This document shows positions 1-8,291 of a stretch of DNA of 32,660 nt, piece by piece. Where the stretch lies: the NCBI RefSeq assembly GCF_003997495.1, contig NZ_RZRU01000010.1, positions 43,830 to 76,489 on the forward strand, read 5' to 3'. Source of the stretch: Mesorhizobium sp. M7A.F.Ca.US.008.03.1.1. Its GTDB lineage: Bacteria; Pseudomonadota; Alphaproteobacteria; Rhizobiales; Rhizobiaceae. The notes beneath the pieces were generated by a model. The model worked only from the letters and a program-made list of their open reading frames with translations. It did not search any database and had not been told where the DNA came from. The translations under genes were made by a program, and so were the position numbers. Numbering within the stretch: position 1 is the stretch's first letter; every line of letters begins with the position of its first letter.

Positions 1-1689
1 TTGCGTGGTTTTCGATTATATCGTCGTGGGTGGTGGCTCCTCTGGATGCGTGATGGCGAGCAGGCTCTCCGCCTATGGCGCTCGCGTGCTGCTCATTGAA
101 GCTGGCCCTGATACGCCGCCGAATGCCATTCCTGACGACATCCAGGATGGCGACCCAACGCGTGCTTACCTTAATCCCGGTTATCGATGGCAGTCACTCC
201 ACGCGACAACGGTGCGAGGTGGCCGCAAGCCTGTCCATTACGAACAGGCGCGCGTCATGGGTGGCGGCTCCAGCATCAATGCCCAAGTCGCCAACCGCGG
301 CGGGCCCGGAGATTACGATGAGTGGGCCTCAAGCGGTGCAACGGGCTGGGGTTGGGAAGACGTGCTGCCCTACTTCCGTCGTCTAGAATGCGATTTGGAT
401 TTCGGCGGGGAATTTCATGGCACGAACGGCCCCTTGCCAATCAAACGTGTGCGCCAATCAGACTGGTCGGGCTTCATCCGGGCAATCTCCGATGCTTACG
501 ATGCTTTGGGGCTTCATTTCAGGCCAGACTTCAATGGTGCATTCGGTGATGGCTATTCAGTTGTCCCATTGACCAACCGCAATGGTCATCGGGTCTCCTC
601 CGCGATGGCGTACTTACCCGAAACCGTCCGCTCTCGCCGCAATCTAACGATTTTATCCGAAACGACAGTTGCGCGGCCGACCTTTGTGGGAACAACGGTA
701 ACGGGGGTCAAGACGGAGAACAAATCGGGCGAGCAATCGTATAGCGCTTCTTGCGTTATCCTGTGCGCAGGAGCACTCCATTCACCCGCCATATTGATGC
801 GCTCCGGGATCGGCCCCGCGAAGGAATTAGTACAATTCGGAATCCCTATCGTTGCAGATTTGAAAGGTGTGGGCCAGAATCTTCAGGAACACCCCACGAT
901 TTGCGTTTCGGCCTATTTGAAGCCGGCCGATCGCTTGTCACCCGGCGTGAGCGAATATATTCAGATGCACGCCCGCTACTCGTCGGGTTACGAAGGCTGC
1001 CCGTCGACCGATATGGCAATATCGACTGTTGCCAAATCATCCTGGCACCCGCTGGGGAGGCGCCTCGGCACTCTCGCCGTGTGGGTCAATCGCAGCTACT
1101 CGACGGGAACTGTGGCGCTCAAGGGTAGTTCGCATAAAATAGAGCCGGAGGTCGATTTCAACTGGTTGAGCGACAAGCGGGACGCCGAGCGCCTCAAGCA
1201 GGGCTTTCGCTTCATAGTCCGCCTGCTGCAGCAAGATTCGCTGTCCTCTGTGGCGCTGGACCCGTTTCCGTCAGCGTTGAATGCGCGAGCGAAGCTGGTG
1301 AGCAAGGTCACAAGCACAAACTATGCACTCACGTCATTTCTGGCGCTGCTCATGGACGCGTCGCCGCGGCTGCGCCGTGGGCTGATTAGGCGCGTCATAA
1401 CGGATGGGGATAGCATTTCCGATCTCGTCAACGACGAGAAACATCTGGATCGGTATATTCGCCAGAACGTCATCCCAAGTTGGCATCCGACGTCGACCTG
1501 CAGGATGGGGGCAGCCGCGGATCCTGGCGCTGTGACCGATCCGTCGGGACGCGTTCATGGTATTTTGGGTTTGAGGATCGCCGACGCTTCCGTCATGCCA
1601 TTTTGCCCTCGGGCGAACACAAACATTCCGACGATTATGGTGGCTGAGAAATTGGCCGACACAACCTTGAGAGACGGCAGACGGAGCTA
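1..1689 (+). repeat. Long direct repeat, copy A (GMC gene)
   Basis: Positions 1-1689 match 16624-18312 at a constant offset of 16623. Four base differences were found, all between 678 and 732. Similarity stops inside the stop codon: both copies share the first two stop bases, then copy A continues with an A (TAA) and copy B with a G (TAG). The left limit of copy A is not visible because the match runs to the first base of the window. Confidence 0.95.
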
Positions 1690-1690
1690 A
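5..1690 (+). CDS. GMC-family FAD oxidoreductase, copy 1
   Basis: This is a flavin-dependent alcohol/choline dehydrogenase-type enzyme; the substrate is unknown. The N-terminal FAD dinucleotide motif GGGSSG is at residues 9-14. The GMC signature around residues 82-106 includes MGGGSSINAQ, and a second signature reads GALHSPAILMRSGIGP. The C-terminal active site has His494 in SWHPTSTCRMG and, 44 residues later, Asn538 in the NTNIP segment; this is the spacing of the His/Asn pair in choline oxidase. The 561-residue length is normal. The GTG start at 5 is the first in-frame start, but the window opens inside the duplicated segment, so the true start may lie outside. It is nearly identical to the gene at 16616-18313, differing at four residues (Pro225, Val228, Lys236, Glu243). 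From memory it resembles Y4nJ of NGR234. Confidence 0.9.
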   Translation: MVFDYIVVGGGSSGCVMASRLSAYGARVLLIEAGPDTPPNAIPDDIQDGDPTRAYLNPGYRWQSLHATTVRGGRKPVHYEQARVMGGGSSINAQVANRGGPGDYDEWASSGATGWGWEDVLPYFRRLECDLDFGGEFHGTNGPLPIKRVRQSDWSGFIRAISDAYDALGLHFRPDFNGAFGDGYSVVPLTNRNGHRVSSAMAYLPETVRSRRNLTILSETTVARPTFVGTTVTGVKTENKSGEQSYSASCVILCAGALHSPAILMRSGIGPAKELVQFGIPIVADLKGVGQNLQEHPTICVSAYLKPADRLSPGVSEYIQMHARYSSGYEGCPSTDMAISTVAKSSWHPLGRRLGTLAVWVNRSYSTGTVALKGSSHKIEPEVDFNWLSDKRDAERLKQGFRFIVRLLQQDSLSSVALDPFPSALNARAKLVSKVTSTNYALTSFLALLMDASPRLRRGLIRRVITDGDSISDLVNDEKHLDRYIRQNVIPSWHPTSTCRMGAAADPGAVTDPSGRVHGILGLRIADASVMPFCPRANTNIPTIMVAEKLADTTLRDGRRS

Positions 1691-1764
1691 ATCGCTGCCT
1701 GCTTTGCTGCTCGGCTAGTCGTCTCGTCGAGACGGCGGATAACGTCGACAAGCGCTTCCTCAGC

Positions 1765-2068
1765 TCATGTGCTCCTTGGTGCCGCCAGGCAGAACGCCGA
1801 ACCCGATGTAGATGGCTTTTTTGCGAACGAAGTCTTCGTCCCTGAGCTTGACCGCTCGACCCGGATAGCGTCGAAAAAGACTATGGGATAGGAAAATTTC
1901 GAGCGGTCGGTTTCTGCCATTCGGCCATCGTCCGGGACGGCGTGTGTGATGGACGAGCTCAGGTAGCTGGCGATACCTCGCGTCATAGAGCTCTTCGAGA
2001 TGGCCGATCCTGCCATGAAACCCGGAGGTCGGCGCTGGTCTGGATTGAGCCTGGAAGTCATAAAGCAA
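1765..2068 (-). pseudogene. IS256-family transposase remnant
   Basis: On the minus strand the conserved middle of an IS256-type transposase can be read across two frames. One frame gives pieces like GHLEELYD and later RDEDFVRKKAIYIGFGVLPG. The other gives the intervening YPIVFFDAIRV. Intact members of this family have the same order (target-choosing segment, then YPIVFFDALRVKIRDEGFVRNKAVY and ALGV..GTKE). Both ends are missing and there are several frameshifts, so this is dead. It belongs to a different IS256 subgroup from the element at 8926-10261. Confidence 0.8.
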
Positions 2069-2371
2069 TTCAGAATTGTAAATCGCTCTTAGTATCTTGG
2101 CCGTGATAATGTTAAACTAACCGCGACGGATGTAACAATATATACAACTATATTAACATACAAATCGTTGTTATCTTCACCAGGAAGCGCTAGAGATCAA
2201 TTGCTAAGACGGAATCACCGCCCAGCCATCGGCTTAGCCTTAGAATGGGACATCATGTCGACTTTCGTTATTATTGGAAGAGACGGCGCGTTGCCCACAT
2301 CCAAGGAACTGTCGACTTTGAGAGCCGCGGCAAACACTAATCAACTTAAGCGCCCAAAAAGGGGATTGACT

Positions 2372-3301
2372 ATGACCACGCTGCCGAAAATTTCACTTTC
2401 GAAATTGAGAGACGATGCAACGCGACGTGACGAGCGCCAGCGCCTGCAAATGGCATGCCAGGAATACGGGTTCTTCTACCTTGTCGAGCACGGCATCCCC
2501 GGGGAACAGATCGCGCAAGCCATTGAGGCTTCCCGGCGATTCTTCGCATTGCCACAGTCGGTTAAGGAACGCTACGGGCACGCCTTTCAGGACGTGTACC
2601 CCACTGCCGCCCGTGGATACAGTCCTTTACACGGCGAAATGCTACATCCTGAGGCCGGCTTCGATCCAAAGGAGGTATTCGACCTCGGAATTGAGAACGA
2701 AGGCGACCGGCGTCCGTTCTCCGGCCGCACGCGCCTTCCGGATGAAGCCTTGGCTCCTGGCTTCGCAAGAAACCTGCTTGCTTTGCAGGCTACCGTGCTC
2801 GCCGGGATTGTCCCCCAGATCGGGGATGCGCTGGCGGACCTGATAGGTATGGAAGAGGCATGGTTCCAACGCCATTTCAGCACGCCGACGCTTGGGCAAC
2901 GCGTGATACGGTATCCAGCTCGCGGCGGCACTTGCGCAAAGCACACGGATCATGGCTTCTTCACGCTGCTGCTGCAAGAGGAACTCCCCCTGCGTTCCTT
3001 GCAGGTGTGGTTCCGCGGTCGATGGATGCCGGTGCCGAGCCTGCCCGATAGTCTCGTAGTCAATCTGGGCGACCTCCTTCAGGTCTTGAGCGACGGCCGC
3101 TTCAAGAGTACGCCCCACCAGGTCGTGCATAGTGGTCCGACTGATCGAATTTCGCTGCCCTTCTTTATTTATCCCGAGATCGACGCTCGCCTGACTTCGC
3201 GACAAGGGCAGCAAGTTAGTGTTGTAGAAATGATGCTGCGCAACGTTGAGTCAATATGGGTGACTGGGAATGGCGCCGGACGCGCGCGCGAACTGCAATG
3301 A
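2372..3301 (+). CDS. 2-oxoglutarate/Fe(II)-dependent dioxygenase (isopenicillin N synthase-like)
   Basis: This is a predicted cytosolic non-heme iron oxygenase of the family that includes isopenicillin N synthase, ACC oxidase and gibberellin oxidases. It would couple decarboxylation of 2-oxoglutarate to hydroxylation, desaturation or ring formation on an unknown substrate. The iron triad is His191 and Asp193 (KHTDHGFF) with His249 (STPHQVV); Arg259 and Ser261 (RIS) would bind the 2-oxoglutarate carboxylate. The N-terminal DIOX_N-like segment covers roughly residues 5-110. I chose the ATG at 2372 (309 residues) because an AGGGG ribosome site lies 7 bases upstream and the family motif begins at once (LPKISLSKL); the reading frame is open upstream to 2168 without homology. 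It stands alone on the plus strand between insertion-sequence remnants. AT-rich DNA at 2090-2165 probably contains its promoter. Confidence 0.85.
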   Translation: MTTLPKISLSKLRDDATRRDERQRLQMACQEYGFFYLVEHGIPGEQIAQAIEASRRFFALPQSVKERYGHAFQDVYPTAARGYSPLHGEMLHPEAGFDPKEVFDLGIENEGDRRPFSGRTRLPDEALAPGFARNLLALQATVLAGIVPQIGDALADLIGMEEAWFQRHFSTPTLGQRVIRYPARGGTCAKHTDHGFFTLLLQEELPLRSLQVWFRGRWMPVPSLPDSLVVNLGDLLQVLSDGRFKSTPHQVVHSGPTDRISLPFFIYPEIDARLTSRQGQQVSVVEMMLRNVESIWVTGNGAGRARELQ

Positions 3302-3777
3302 TTGTCTGCTTTTCTAAAGCATGCGCAATTATGGCGCCGACGCGGTGCAGATCTCCGTGGTAAGCTGGAAGAACTCTCGCATCCGCTAGATTGTCCCGCC
3401 GTCGCGCGTGTAGCGCGGCGGTCGGAAGCCCGCTTCGGGATGAATGCACCTATGGTGTCAGATTGTTTGCATCGTGTGGTCGCAGGGAAAGATCGCACTA
3501 GATCTGCACCGCTGTCGCAAACGTGCTGCGGGAAAACCTGAGGGAACTTGATCCCATGATAACGCTCGCCCAACTCGCGCTTGACGTATCGCGAACCGAG
3601 CTCCCGGGAACCAGTTCCAGCGCGACCACGACGCCGTCACAGGCGGAAAGATCTTATAACACCCGGCGGTCGCGTGCTGCACGTCTTGCGGGCCGGTGGC
3701 AGTTATCGCAAGCCGTCAACCTTTCAGGCCGAACACCTCGCGCCCTGGAGCCCATTCTCAGCCGGAGCCCGCCCCTC
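3302..3777. other. Gap without a recognisable gene
   Basis: About 475 bases separate the dioxygenase and the GNAT gene. Open frames exist on both strands, but none shows a family I can name. An imperfect GC-rich hairpin occurs around 3398-3422, roughly 100 bases after the dioxygenase stop; it has no T-tract. A minus-strand stretch at about 3520-3660 reads like a broken protein (LELVPGSSRYVKRELG, then a frame change) that I could not identify. Confidence 0.4.
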
Positions 3778-4218
3778 ATGGAGATTCGTCTCGCAGGCAC
3801 TGCCGACCGCGATGCATGGCGGTCCCTTTGGTACGCATATTGCGCCGACCAAGGTCTCAATTCATCAGAACAGGCGACAGATAGGATCTGGCGGCGCATC
3901 GAGCGCCCAGACGAACCGATTAACGCGCTGATCGCGGTCTCAGCAACTGGCGTTACCATAGGTTTTGCTACCTTTGTCATTCACCCGTATACTCTTAGCG
4001 ATCGTCCGGTCTGTTTTCTCGCAGATCTCTATGTCGACGAGTCTTCGCGGCGCCAGGGGATTGGCCAAGCCATGCTCACGAATCTGGCCTCCTACGGTCG
4101 CGACCAAGGCTGGCTGAGAATCTATTGGAATACGGACAGATCAAATTATCATGCGCGGGCGCTCTATGACAAGATCGGTAAATTGAGTCCATACCTTACC
4201 TACTACTATGACCTGTAG
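3778..4218 (+). CDS. GNAT-family N-acetyltransferase
   Basis: This is a small acetyltransferase (146 residues) expected to transfer acetyl from acetyl-CoA to an amine; the acceptor is unknown. The fold is readable in order: an N-terminal strand MEIRLAGTADRDAW, a central strand region near residues 50-85, and the acetyl-CoA pyrophosphate loop RRQGIG at residues 91-96 in VDESSRRQGIGQAML. It ends with the typical N....A..LY.K.G pattern (NYHARALYDKIGK). The open frame extends upstream to 3523, but that part shows no homology. The ATG at 3778 sits where GNAT proteins begin, with a weak CCGGAG upstream. It is one of three GNAT-type sequences in the window; the others (10262-10433, 11367-11845) are broken. 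It may be co-transcribed with the dioxygenase, though the 476-base gap argues against it. Confidence 0.8.
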   Translation: MEIRLAGTADRDAWRSLWYAYCADQGLNSSEQATDRIWRRIERPDEPINALIAVSATGVTIGFATFVIHPYTLSDRPVCFLADLYVDESSRRQGIGQAMLTNLASYGRDQGWLRIYWNTDRSNYHARALYDKIGKLSPYLTYYYDL

Positions 4219-4357
4219 ACTTGCTCTGAGGTCGTAACGAAAGCGCATTGACCTGCCCCAGTCTTTTAAACAGTGGCGAGTAGACTAGAGGTGCAGCCAT
4301 TTATGTTGCGCACATGGGCTTGCAGCGGAATGTATTTTCGGCGCGATGATCCATTGA

Positions 4358-4650
4358 TCAGGCAAGGACCGTGTTCGAGGTAAACTCCGTGCGGTGGTCT
4401 GCGACGATCATGCCGGGCTTGCCGCGCTGGGCGATCAGGTCGTCAGTTCGCGAGCAACGCGGCGACCAGAGATCTGTGTCCGGAATCGCGTAAGGCATTC
4501 GCGCGTCACGTCGTCGACGAGTTGATCGGCCGCAGGAGAACTGGTCGTACAGCGACCAGCGTGCGTTCGGCTTCGCCTCGACACGGATCGGCCCCGCATG
4601 CCGACCGCCGCTCGCCGTCCGCACTTCAACAAGGTAGGCGACATCTCGTC
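4358..4650 (-). pseudogene. IS3-family OrfB transposase remnant
   Basis: Minus-strand pieces in different frames match the DDE region of IS3-family (IS407/IS2-like group) transposases. They include PIRVEAKPNARWSLYDQF, then VDDVTRECLTRF and ISGRRVARELTT, then QRGKPGMIVADHRTEFTSN. In intact proteins these run in one frame as NARWSLDFVSDQ, VDDVTRECL, SGRRVARELD and RGKPGMIVSDNGTELTSN. Frameshifts and loss of both ends make it non-functional. The flanks 4219-4357 and 4651-4708 hold nothing I recognise. Confidence 0.85.
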
Positions 4651-4708
4651 GACCGGCAAGATCTATTCCGGACGTCCGCGCTGTCGTTATGACAAGCCAT
4701 ATTCTAAT

Positions 4709-5878
4709 TTAGATCTCAAAAATCTTCCGGGGAGCAGTGGTCAGTACCTCGACGCCGGAGTCTGTGACACGGAACGTTTCGCTGATGACGTATCCAAAAT
4801 CCTCCTCGATCCAATTACCTAACATCAGGTGAAAGGTCATGTTTGGTAGCAACTCTGTCATATCGCCATCCTTAAGGCTTGCGGTCGGCTCCAACCAACC
4901 AATGCCGTGTGCATAGCCGCAACGCGTCTCCTTTTTGAGGCCCCGCTTCTCGATGCTGCGATTGAAGGCGTTGGCAACATCGCTGCAAGTCGCTCCTGGC
5001 CGTATCGCATCAAGAGCGACCTCAAGGCCGGCGACTTGGATCTCATGCACGCGACGTAGACGATCGGAGGGTGAGCCGATCGTGTAAGTGCGCATAAGCC
5101 CAGCACAGTAACCATATCGCGCACCGCCGATTTCGAGATTCACCTGCGATCCATAGCGAAAAACGTCCTCGCTCCACGGAATGTGGCACGTTCCCGTTCG
5201 CGGTGATGAACACAAACTTATTCCCTCGATCCCGCTTCCTGGCTTACCGTTTGCGCCGCGCACCAACGTTGCCACAATTTCCGCGCACGCGTCTGCTTCA
5301 CGCACCCCGGGGCGTATTACCTCAGCAGCGCGTCGAATCGCGGCGTCTGAGATTGCCGCCGCCTCCCGCATTACAGCTATCTCGAGATCTGACTTGATGA
5401 GCCTTTTCCAAGTGACCGCCTTAGTAGCATCGACGATCGTGGCACCAGGCAGGCGCATCCTAAACTTTTTCGCCGATTGCGATGGAAGGCAGCATAGCTC
5501 GATTCCTATGCCTCGACTCGCGAGGCCGACGTCCTCCAAGTAATCGACTACCGCGTCATAGCCATCCTTGTCAGGATTTCCAATATACGCTTCGGGGTAT
5601 GCGACGATTTTGTCGCGCTCCATAAAACATTGATGAATGGCTGCCGGCGCATCACAGCGGCGCAGAATGAACGTCGGTTCCTCTTCTCGTATCGAAACCA
5701 CAACGGCCTGAGGAACATAGGCTGATAGCGCGGTGTACCCCGTGAGATAGGTAATGTTATGTTGGTCGGAAACGACGAGCGCGTCGATATCGCACCGACC
5801 CATTTCGAACTTCACCGAGCCGAGCCGGCGAAGGTATTCACTTCTAGGGAATGCCTGGGGTCCCTTGGATATATTCAT
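4709..5878 (-). CDS. M24-family hydrolase, creatinase / ectoine-hydrolase-like
   Basis: This 389-residue pita-bread-fold protein has an N-terminal creatinase-type domain (about 10-150) and a C-terminal M24 domain (about 160-385). It lacks the usual metal ligands: the DxG..xxxxxxDxxR motif reads LEIGGARYGYCAGLMRT. It therefore resembles metal-independent creatinase and DoeA/EutD ectoine hydrolase rather than a true aminopeptidase. His232 (TCHIPW), His324 (GYAHGIG) and Glu358 fall at the positions known to me for Pseudomonas creatinase catalysis, whereas Glu262 there corresponds to Met262 here. The expected reaction is hydrolysis of an amide or amidine C-N bond in a small molecule. The ATG at 5878 has a GGAG 9-12 bases upstream. 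It is the last gene of the leftward group, 81 bases after the ATP-grasp gene. From memory it resembles Y4tL/Y4tM of NGR234. Confidence 0.82.
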   Translation of the reverse strand: MNISKGPQAFPRSEYLRRLGSVKFEMGRCDIDALVVSDQHNITYLTGYTALSAYVPQAVVVSIREEEPTFILRRCDAPAAIHQCFMERDKIVAYPEAYIGNPDKDGYDAVVDYLEDVGLASRGIGIELCCLPSQSAKKFRMRLPGATIVDATKAVTWKRLIKSDLEIAVMREAAAISDAAIRRAAEVIRPGVREADACAEIVATLVRGANGKPGSGIEGISLCSSPRTGTCHIPWSEDVFRYGSQVNLEIGGARYGYCAGLMRTYTIGSPSDRLRRVHEIQVAGLEVALDAIRPGATCSDVANAFNRSIEKRGLKKETRCGYAHGIGWLEPTASLKDGDMTELLPNMTFHLMLGNWIEEDFGYVISETFRVTDSGVEVLTTAPRKIFEI

Positions 5879-5959
5879 AAGTTTGAACTCCAGCTATGCT
5901 TTTGACAACAAGGCGAGCTATTGCGGGTAAGAGTTCTTATGCTGGCGACGGATCACCTC

Positions 5960-7228
5960 TCAGTTGGGGGGGAGTCGTGGGGCTGCAGATCGCTCCTGTT
6001 CGCCCGACGGCGGTGTGATAGACCAAGCGATTAAGTCGACAGCTCGTTGGAGTATCGCTTCGGTCTGAGCAAGGCTGGGTGAAACGGCGACGACATGTCC
6101 TATCCAGTCTCGAAAATCGCCTTTCCTGAAGATCGGCGCGTTGGGTTCAACATACAATTTGATTTCAGCGACACCTGGTACCGCGATCGCCTGACTGCCG
6201 CCATCGATCCAATCGAGGGTGCCGTCGCAATCAGCAACTAGGAACCGCGCGGCTGCGGTCTGCAAATGCCTTCTGCGCAAATCCCATTCCTCGCCGACGA
6301 CAAGCTTGATGTGCTCGGTGACCAGATCGACACCGCTCGCCAGTTGGACCAGTTCAGGCTCAAGCGCACCAGCAAGACGCGGATTCACTTCGATTACAAC
6401 CGGGCCATGATTAGTCAACCGGAGCTCGATGTTCGTTGGCCCCCAATTAAGGCCAAGAGCTTGCAAGCACCTCAGCGAAACATCAACGATACGGTCATGA
6501 TCGTCTTCCGCAAGCGGGGCCGGGAAGGTCGTTTCACGGAAGACGAAATGCGGTGGGGGGCCGAAATCAACGGCGACAATCCCAATAACCTCATTGCCCA
6601 TTATCTCCACGCTATAAAAAGGGCCGCGCGCGAATTCCTCAACCAATATCCTCGGCGAAGACGGCCAGATGTGCTTCCCACCCAACAGATAGGTCGTGTG
6701 GTCAGCTAACTCATCGGCGTTGCGGCACAATCGGACACCGATGCTACCGCTGCCGATTGCCGGCTTAACAATTACGGGAAAGCCGATCTCCGCGACAGCG
6801 CTTTCTACTTCTGCCACATTCAGCGCCATGCGATAAGCGGGTATCGGAACTCCGGCTTCCGCAAGTAGCTGGCGCTGAGAGAATTTGTCACAGCATCGTT
6901 CAATCAATTCGGGGTTGGGTCCCGGTAAGTCGAAATGCCGACATAGTTTGCCAACGGTTGCATAGACCGACTCGTCGATGCCCGAGAAGCCCGTGATACC
7001 AGCGATGTCATTGGTCTCACGCAGCCTGGAACATTCGCGAATCAAGGTATCAAGATTGGTTGTATCGACACGGATTGCCTCGCTTCTTTCCGCCGCAAGA
7101 TACTCGTACTGTGTTGGATCAACTGATAGTGTAATTGGATGAAAGCCAAGACGCCGGGCCGCGTGGATGTATCGTATTCCATTACCTCTTGCATGGCCTT
7201 CAACCAGGATGAGAGCTTTCCTTGACAT
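5960..7228 (-). CDS. ATP-grasp domain amino-acid ligase-like protein
   Basis: This 422-residue enzyme should activate a carboxylate with ATP as an acyl-phosphate and join it to an amine, as in carnosine synthase, dipeptide ligases, PurK and carbamoyl-phosphate synthetase. A pre-ATP-grasp domain covers about 1-105 (KALILVEGHARGNGIRY). The ATP-grasp core follows: Lys155 in PVIVKPAIGSGSIGV (phosphate loop), Glu198 in ILVEEF (adenine region), and Glu268, Glu280 and Asn282 in NIELRL..VVIEVNPR (Mg-ATP ligands), then RLAGALEPELVQLASGVDLV. A C-terminal lid-like region covers 310-400. The ATG at 7228 has GGAG about 10 bases upstream. Its neighbours are panD upstream and the M24 hydrolase downstream on the same strand. 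The closeness of panD suggests beta-alanine as one substrate, but that is inference; the partner is unknown. Confidence 0.85.
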   Translation of the reverse strand: MSRKALILVEGHARGNGIRYIHAARRLGFHPITLSVDPTQYEYLAAERSEAIRVDTTNLDTLIRECSRLRETNDIAGITGFSGIDESVYATVGKLCRHFDLPGPNPELIERCCDKFSQRQLLAEAGVPIPAYRMALNVAEVESAVAEIGFPVIVKPAIGSGSIGVRLCRNADELADHTTYLLGGKHIWPSSPRILVEEFARGPFYSVEIMGNEVIGIVAVDFGPPPHFVFRETTFPAPLAEDDHDRIVDVSLRCLQALGLNWGPTNIELRLTNHGPVVIEVNPRLAGALEPELVQLASGVDLVTEHIKLVVGEEWDLRRRHLQTAAARFLVADCDGTLDWIDGGSQAIAVPGVAEIKLYVEPNAPIFRKGDFRDWIGHVVAVSPSLAQTEAILQRAVDLIAWSITPPSGEQERSAAPRLPPN

Positions 7229-7541
7229 TGGCTGTTCTCCACTCTGCGTTTTTGTCGATAGGTCGTTTTGCCATCGTGGACCTCAGACTTAAAGACAACG
7301 ATCCAAGGCCAAACATTCCGTGAAATTGGTCGCCTCTACCCGCAGCCGCTGGCTGAAGCTGAAGTTGCCTTTGGCGCAGCAAAATCGTCTTCCCAGATCT
7401 GGGCAGAACCGATTGGGCTTGATGGCAACTGACCGAATAGTGGCCGAGTGGGATAATGCACTGTATCGCGTACCAGAGTACTGGGGACGAGTACGCCCTT
7501 GACCGGGACCCGGCGCCACGAGCTGTCACCGAAAGGCCCTA
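7229..7541. other. Gap between panD and the ATP-grasp gene
   Basis: These 313 bases have no supported gene. Short open frames on both strands show no family resemblance. I saw no sigma-54 element here, so the ATP-grasp gene either has its own unrecognised promoter or depends on read-through from panD. Confidence 0.4.
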
Positions 7542-7985
7542 CTAGGGAGTGAGTTTTAGCGCGTTATCGCCGGGAGAGCCCTCGCGAATCGAGAACGTTA
7601 TCCTTCCATCGTCGTCTATTGCACCCTCGTAGAACATGTGGTCGCAGATAGAATTATCCCGGTGGAAAGTCAGCACTCGCGGCTTGATCTCCACCATCTG
7701 ATGCTCCTCGATGTATGCGGAGGAGCAAACGATTATTTCGTCCCCGACCTGACAGGTGCGAGCAGCGGCTCCGTTCAGCACGCAGCAACGAGAACCCCGC
7801 TCTCCATAAATCACGTAAGTGCTGATTCGAGCGCCCGATGATTTATTCCAGATTTCAACGAATTCCATTGGAAGGATGCCGGCTTCGTCGCAGTGATCTG
7901 GATCCAAAGTTATTGAGCCCCGGTAGTTCAAATTCGCGTCGGTCACAGTTATTCCATGAAGCTTGGCGGCAACAAATTTTCTCAT
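7542..7985 (-). CDS. panD: Aspartate 1-decarboxylase
   Basis: PanD converts L-aspartate to beta-alanine with a pyruvoyl group made by self-cleavage. Against the E. coli enzyme, offset by one, the key residues are present: Lys8 (KLH), Tyr21, the Gly23-Ser24 cleavage site (YRGSITLD), Arg53, Thr56 and Tyr57 (ARISTYVIY), and Asn71 (NGAAA). The protein has 147 residues against about 126 in E. coli; the extra C-terminal part (roughly 110-147) shows no family I know. The ATG at 7985 begins the family's N-terminus. There is no panB or panC nearby, so the beta-alanine may feed the adjacent ATP-grasp ligase rather than pantothenate (inference). A consensus sigma-54 promoter lies about 300 bases upstream on the same strand. 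Confidence 0.93.
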   Translation of the reverse strand: MRKFVAAKLHGITVTDANLNYRGSITLDPDHCDEAGILPMEFVEIWNKSSGARISTYVIYGERGSRCCVLNGAAARTCQVGDEIIVCSSAYIEEHQMVEIKPRVLTFHRDNSICDHMFYEGAIDDDGRITFSIREGSPGDNALKLTP

Positions 7986-8081
7986 CTACATTTCCTCTCG
8001 GCGGTGGGACACTGCGTCGACAAGCGATTGCTGTGTCTTGGTTTCAGGATGGATGGATGGACGTTCTGCGATTTGTCGTAT

Positions 8082-8097
8082 TGTGGTTCTTAGGACA
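8082..8097 (-). promoter_or_regulatory. TGT-N10-ACA motif (NifA-site-like)
   Basis: TGT at 8082-8084 and ACA at 8095-8097 with exactly ten bases between them fits the NifA upstream activator consensus. It lies between the sigma-54 promoter and panD, downstream of the promoter, which is an unusual place. The motif is short enough to occur several times by chance in a window of this size. Confidence 0.25.
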
Positions 8098-8291
8098 AAA
8101 TTGATTACTCTGGCGTGGCCAGCACGAGACAGTCAGGCGAAGGCTGGTTGTGGTGGGCGGAGGCATTGCCGGCCGGCTGTCCCCCATTGGTAATGCCATC
8201 CGATACAGTTCCGACATGTTCCGTTCCTTTAATTAGTTGTGATTTCAGGTGACTGTGCCAATCGGCCCGTTCAACTGGATCGCACACAAAG

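Noticed and set aside
2131..2146. Exact TGT-N10-ACA motif upstream of the dioxygenase gene
   Set aside because: No -24/-12 promoter follows it before the gene, the surrounding DNA is AT-rich, and such a short motif is expected several times by chance in 32 kb.
2642..3214. 190-codon minus-strand open frame
   Set aside because: It lies opposite the dioxygenase, whose iron and 2-oxoglutarate motifs are intact; the reverse frame has no homology.
8105..8287. 60-codon minus-strand frame just after the sigma-54 promoter
   Set aside because: Its start would fall upstream of the predicted transcription start, it has no ribosome site and no recognisable family.
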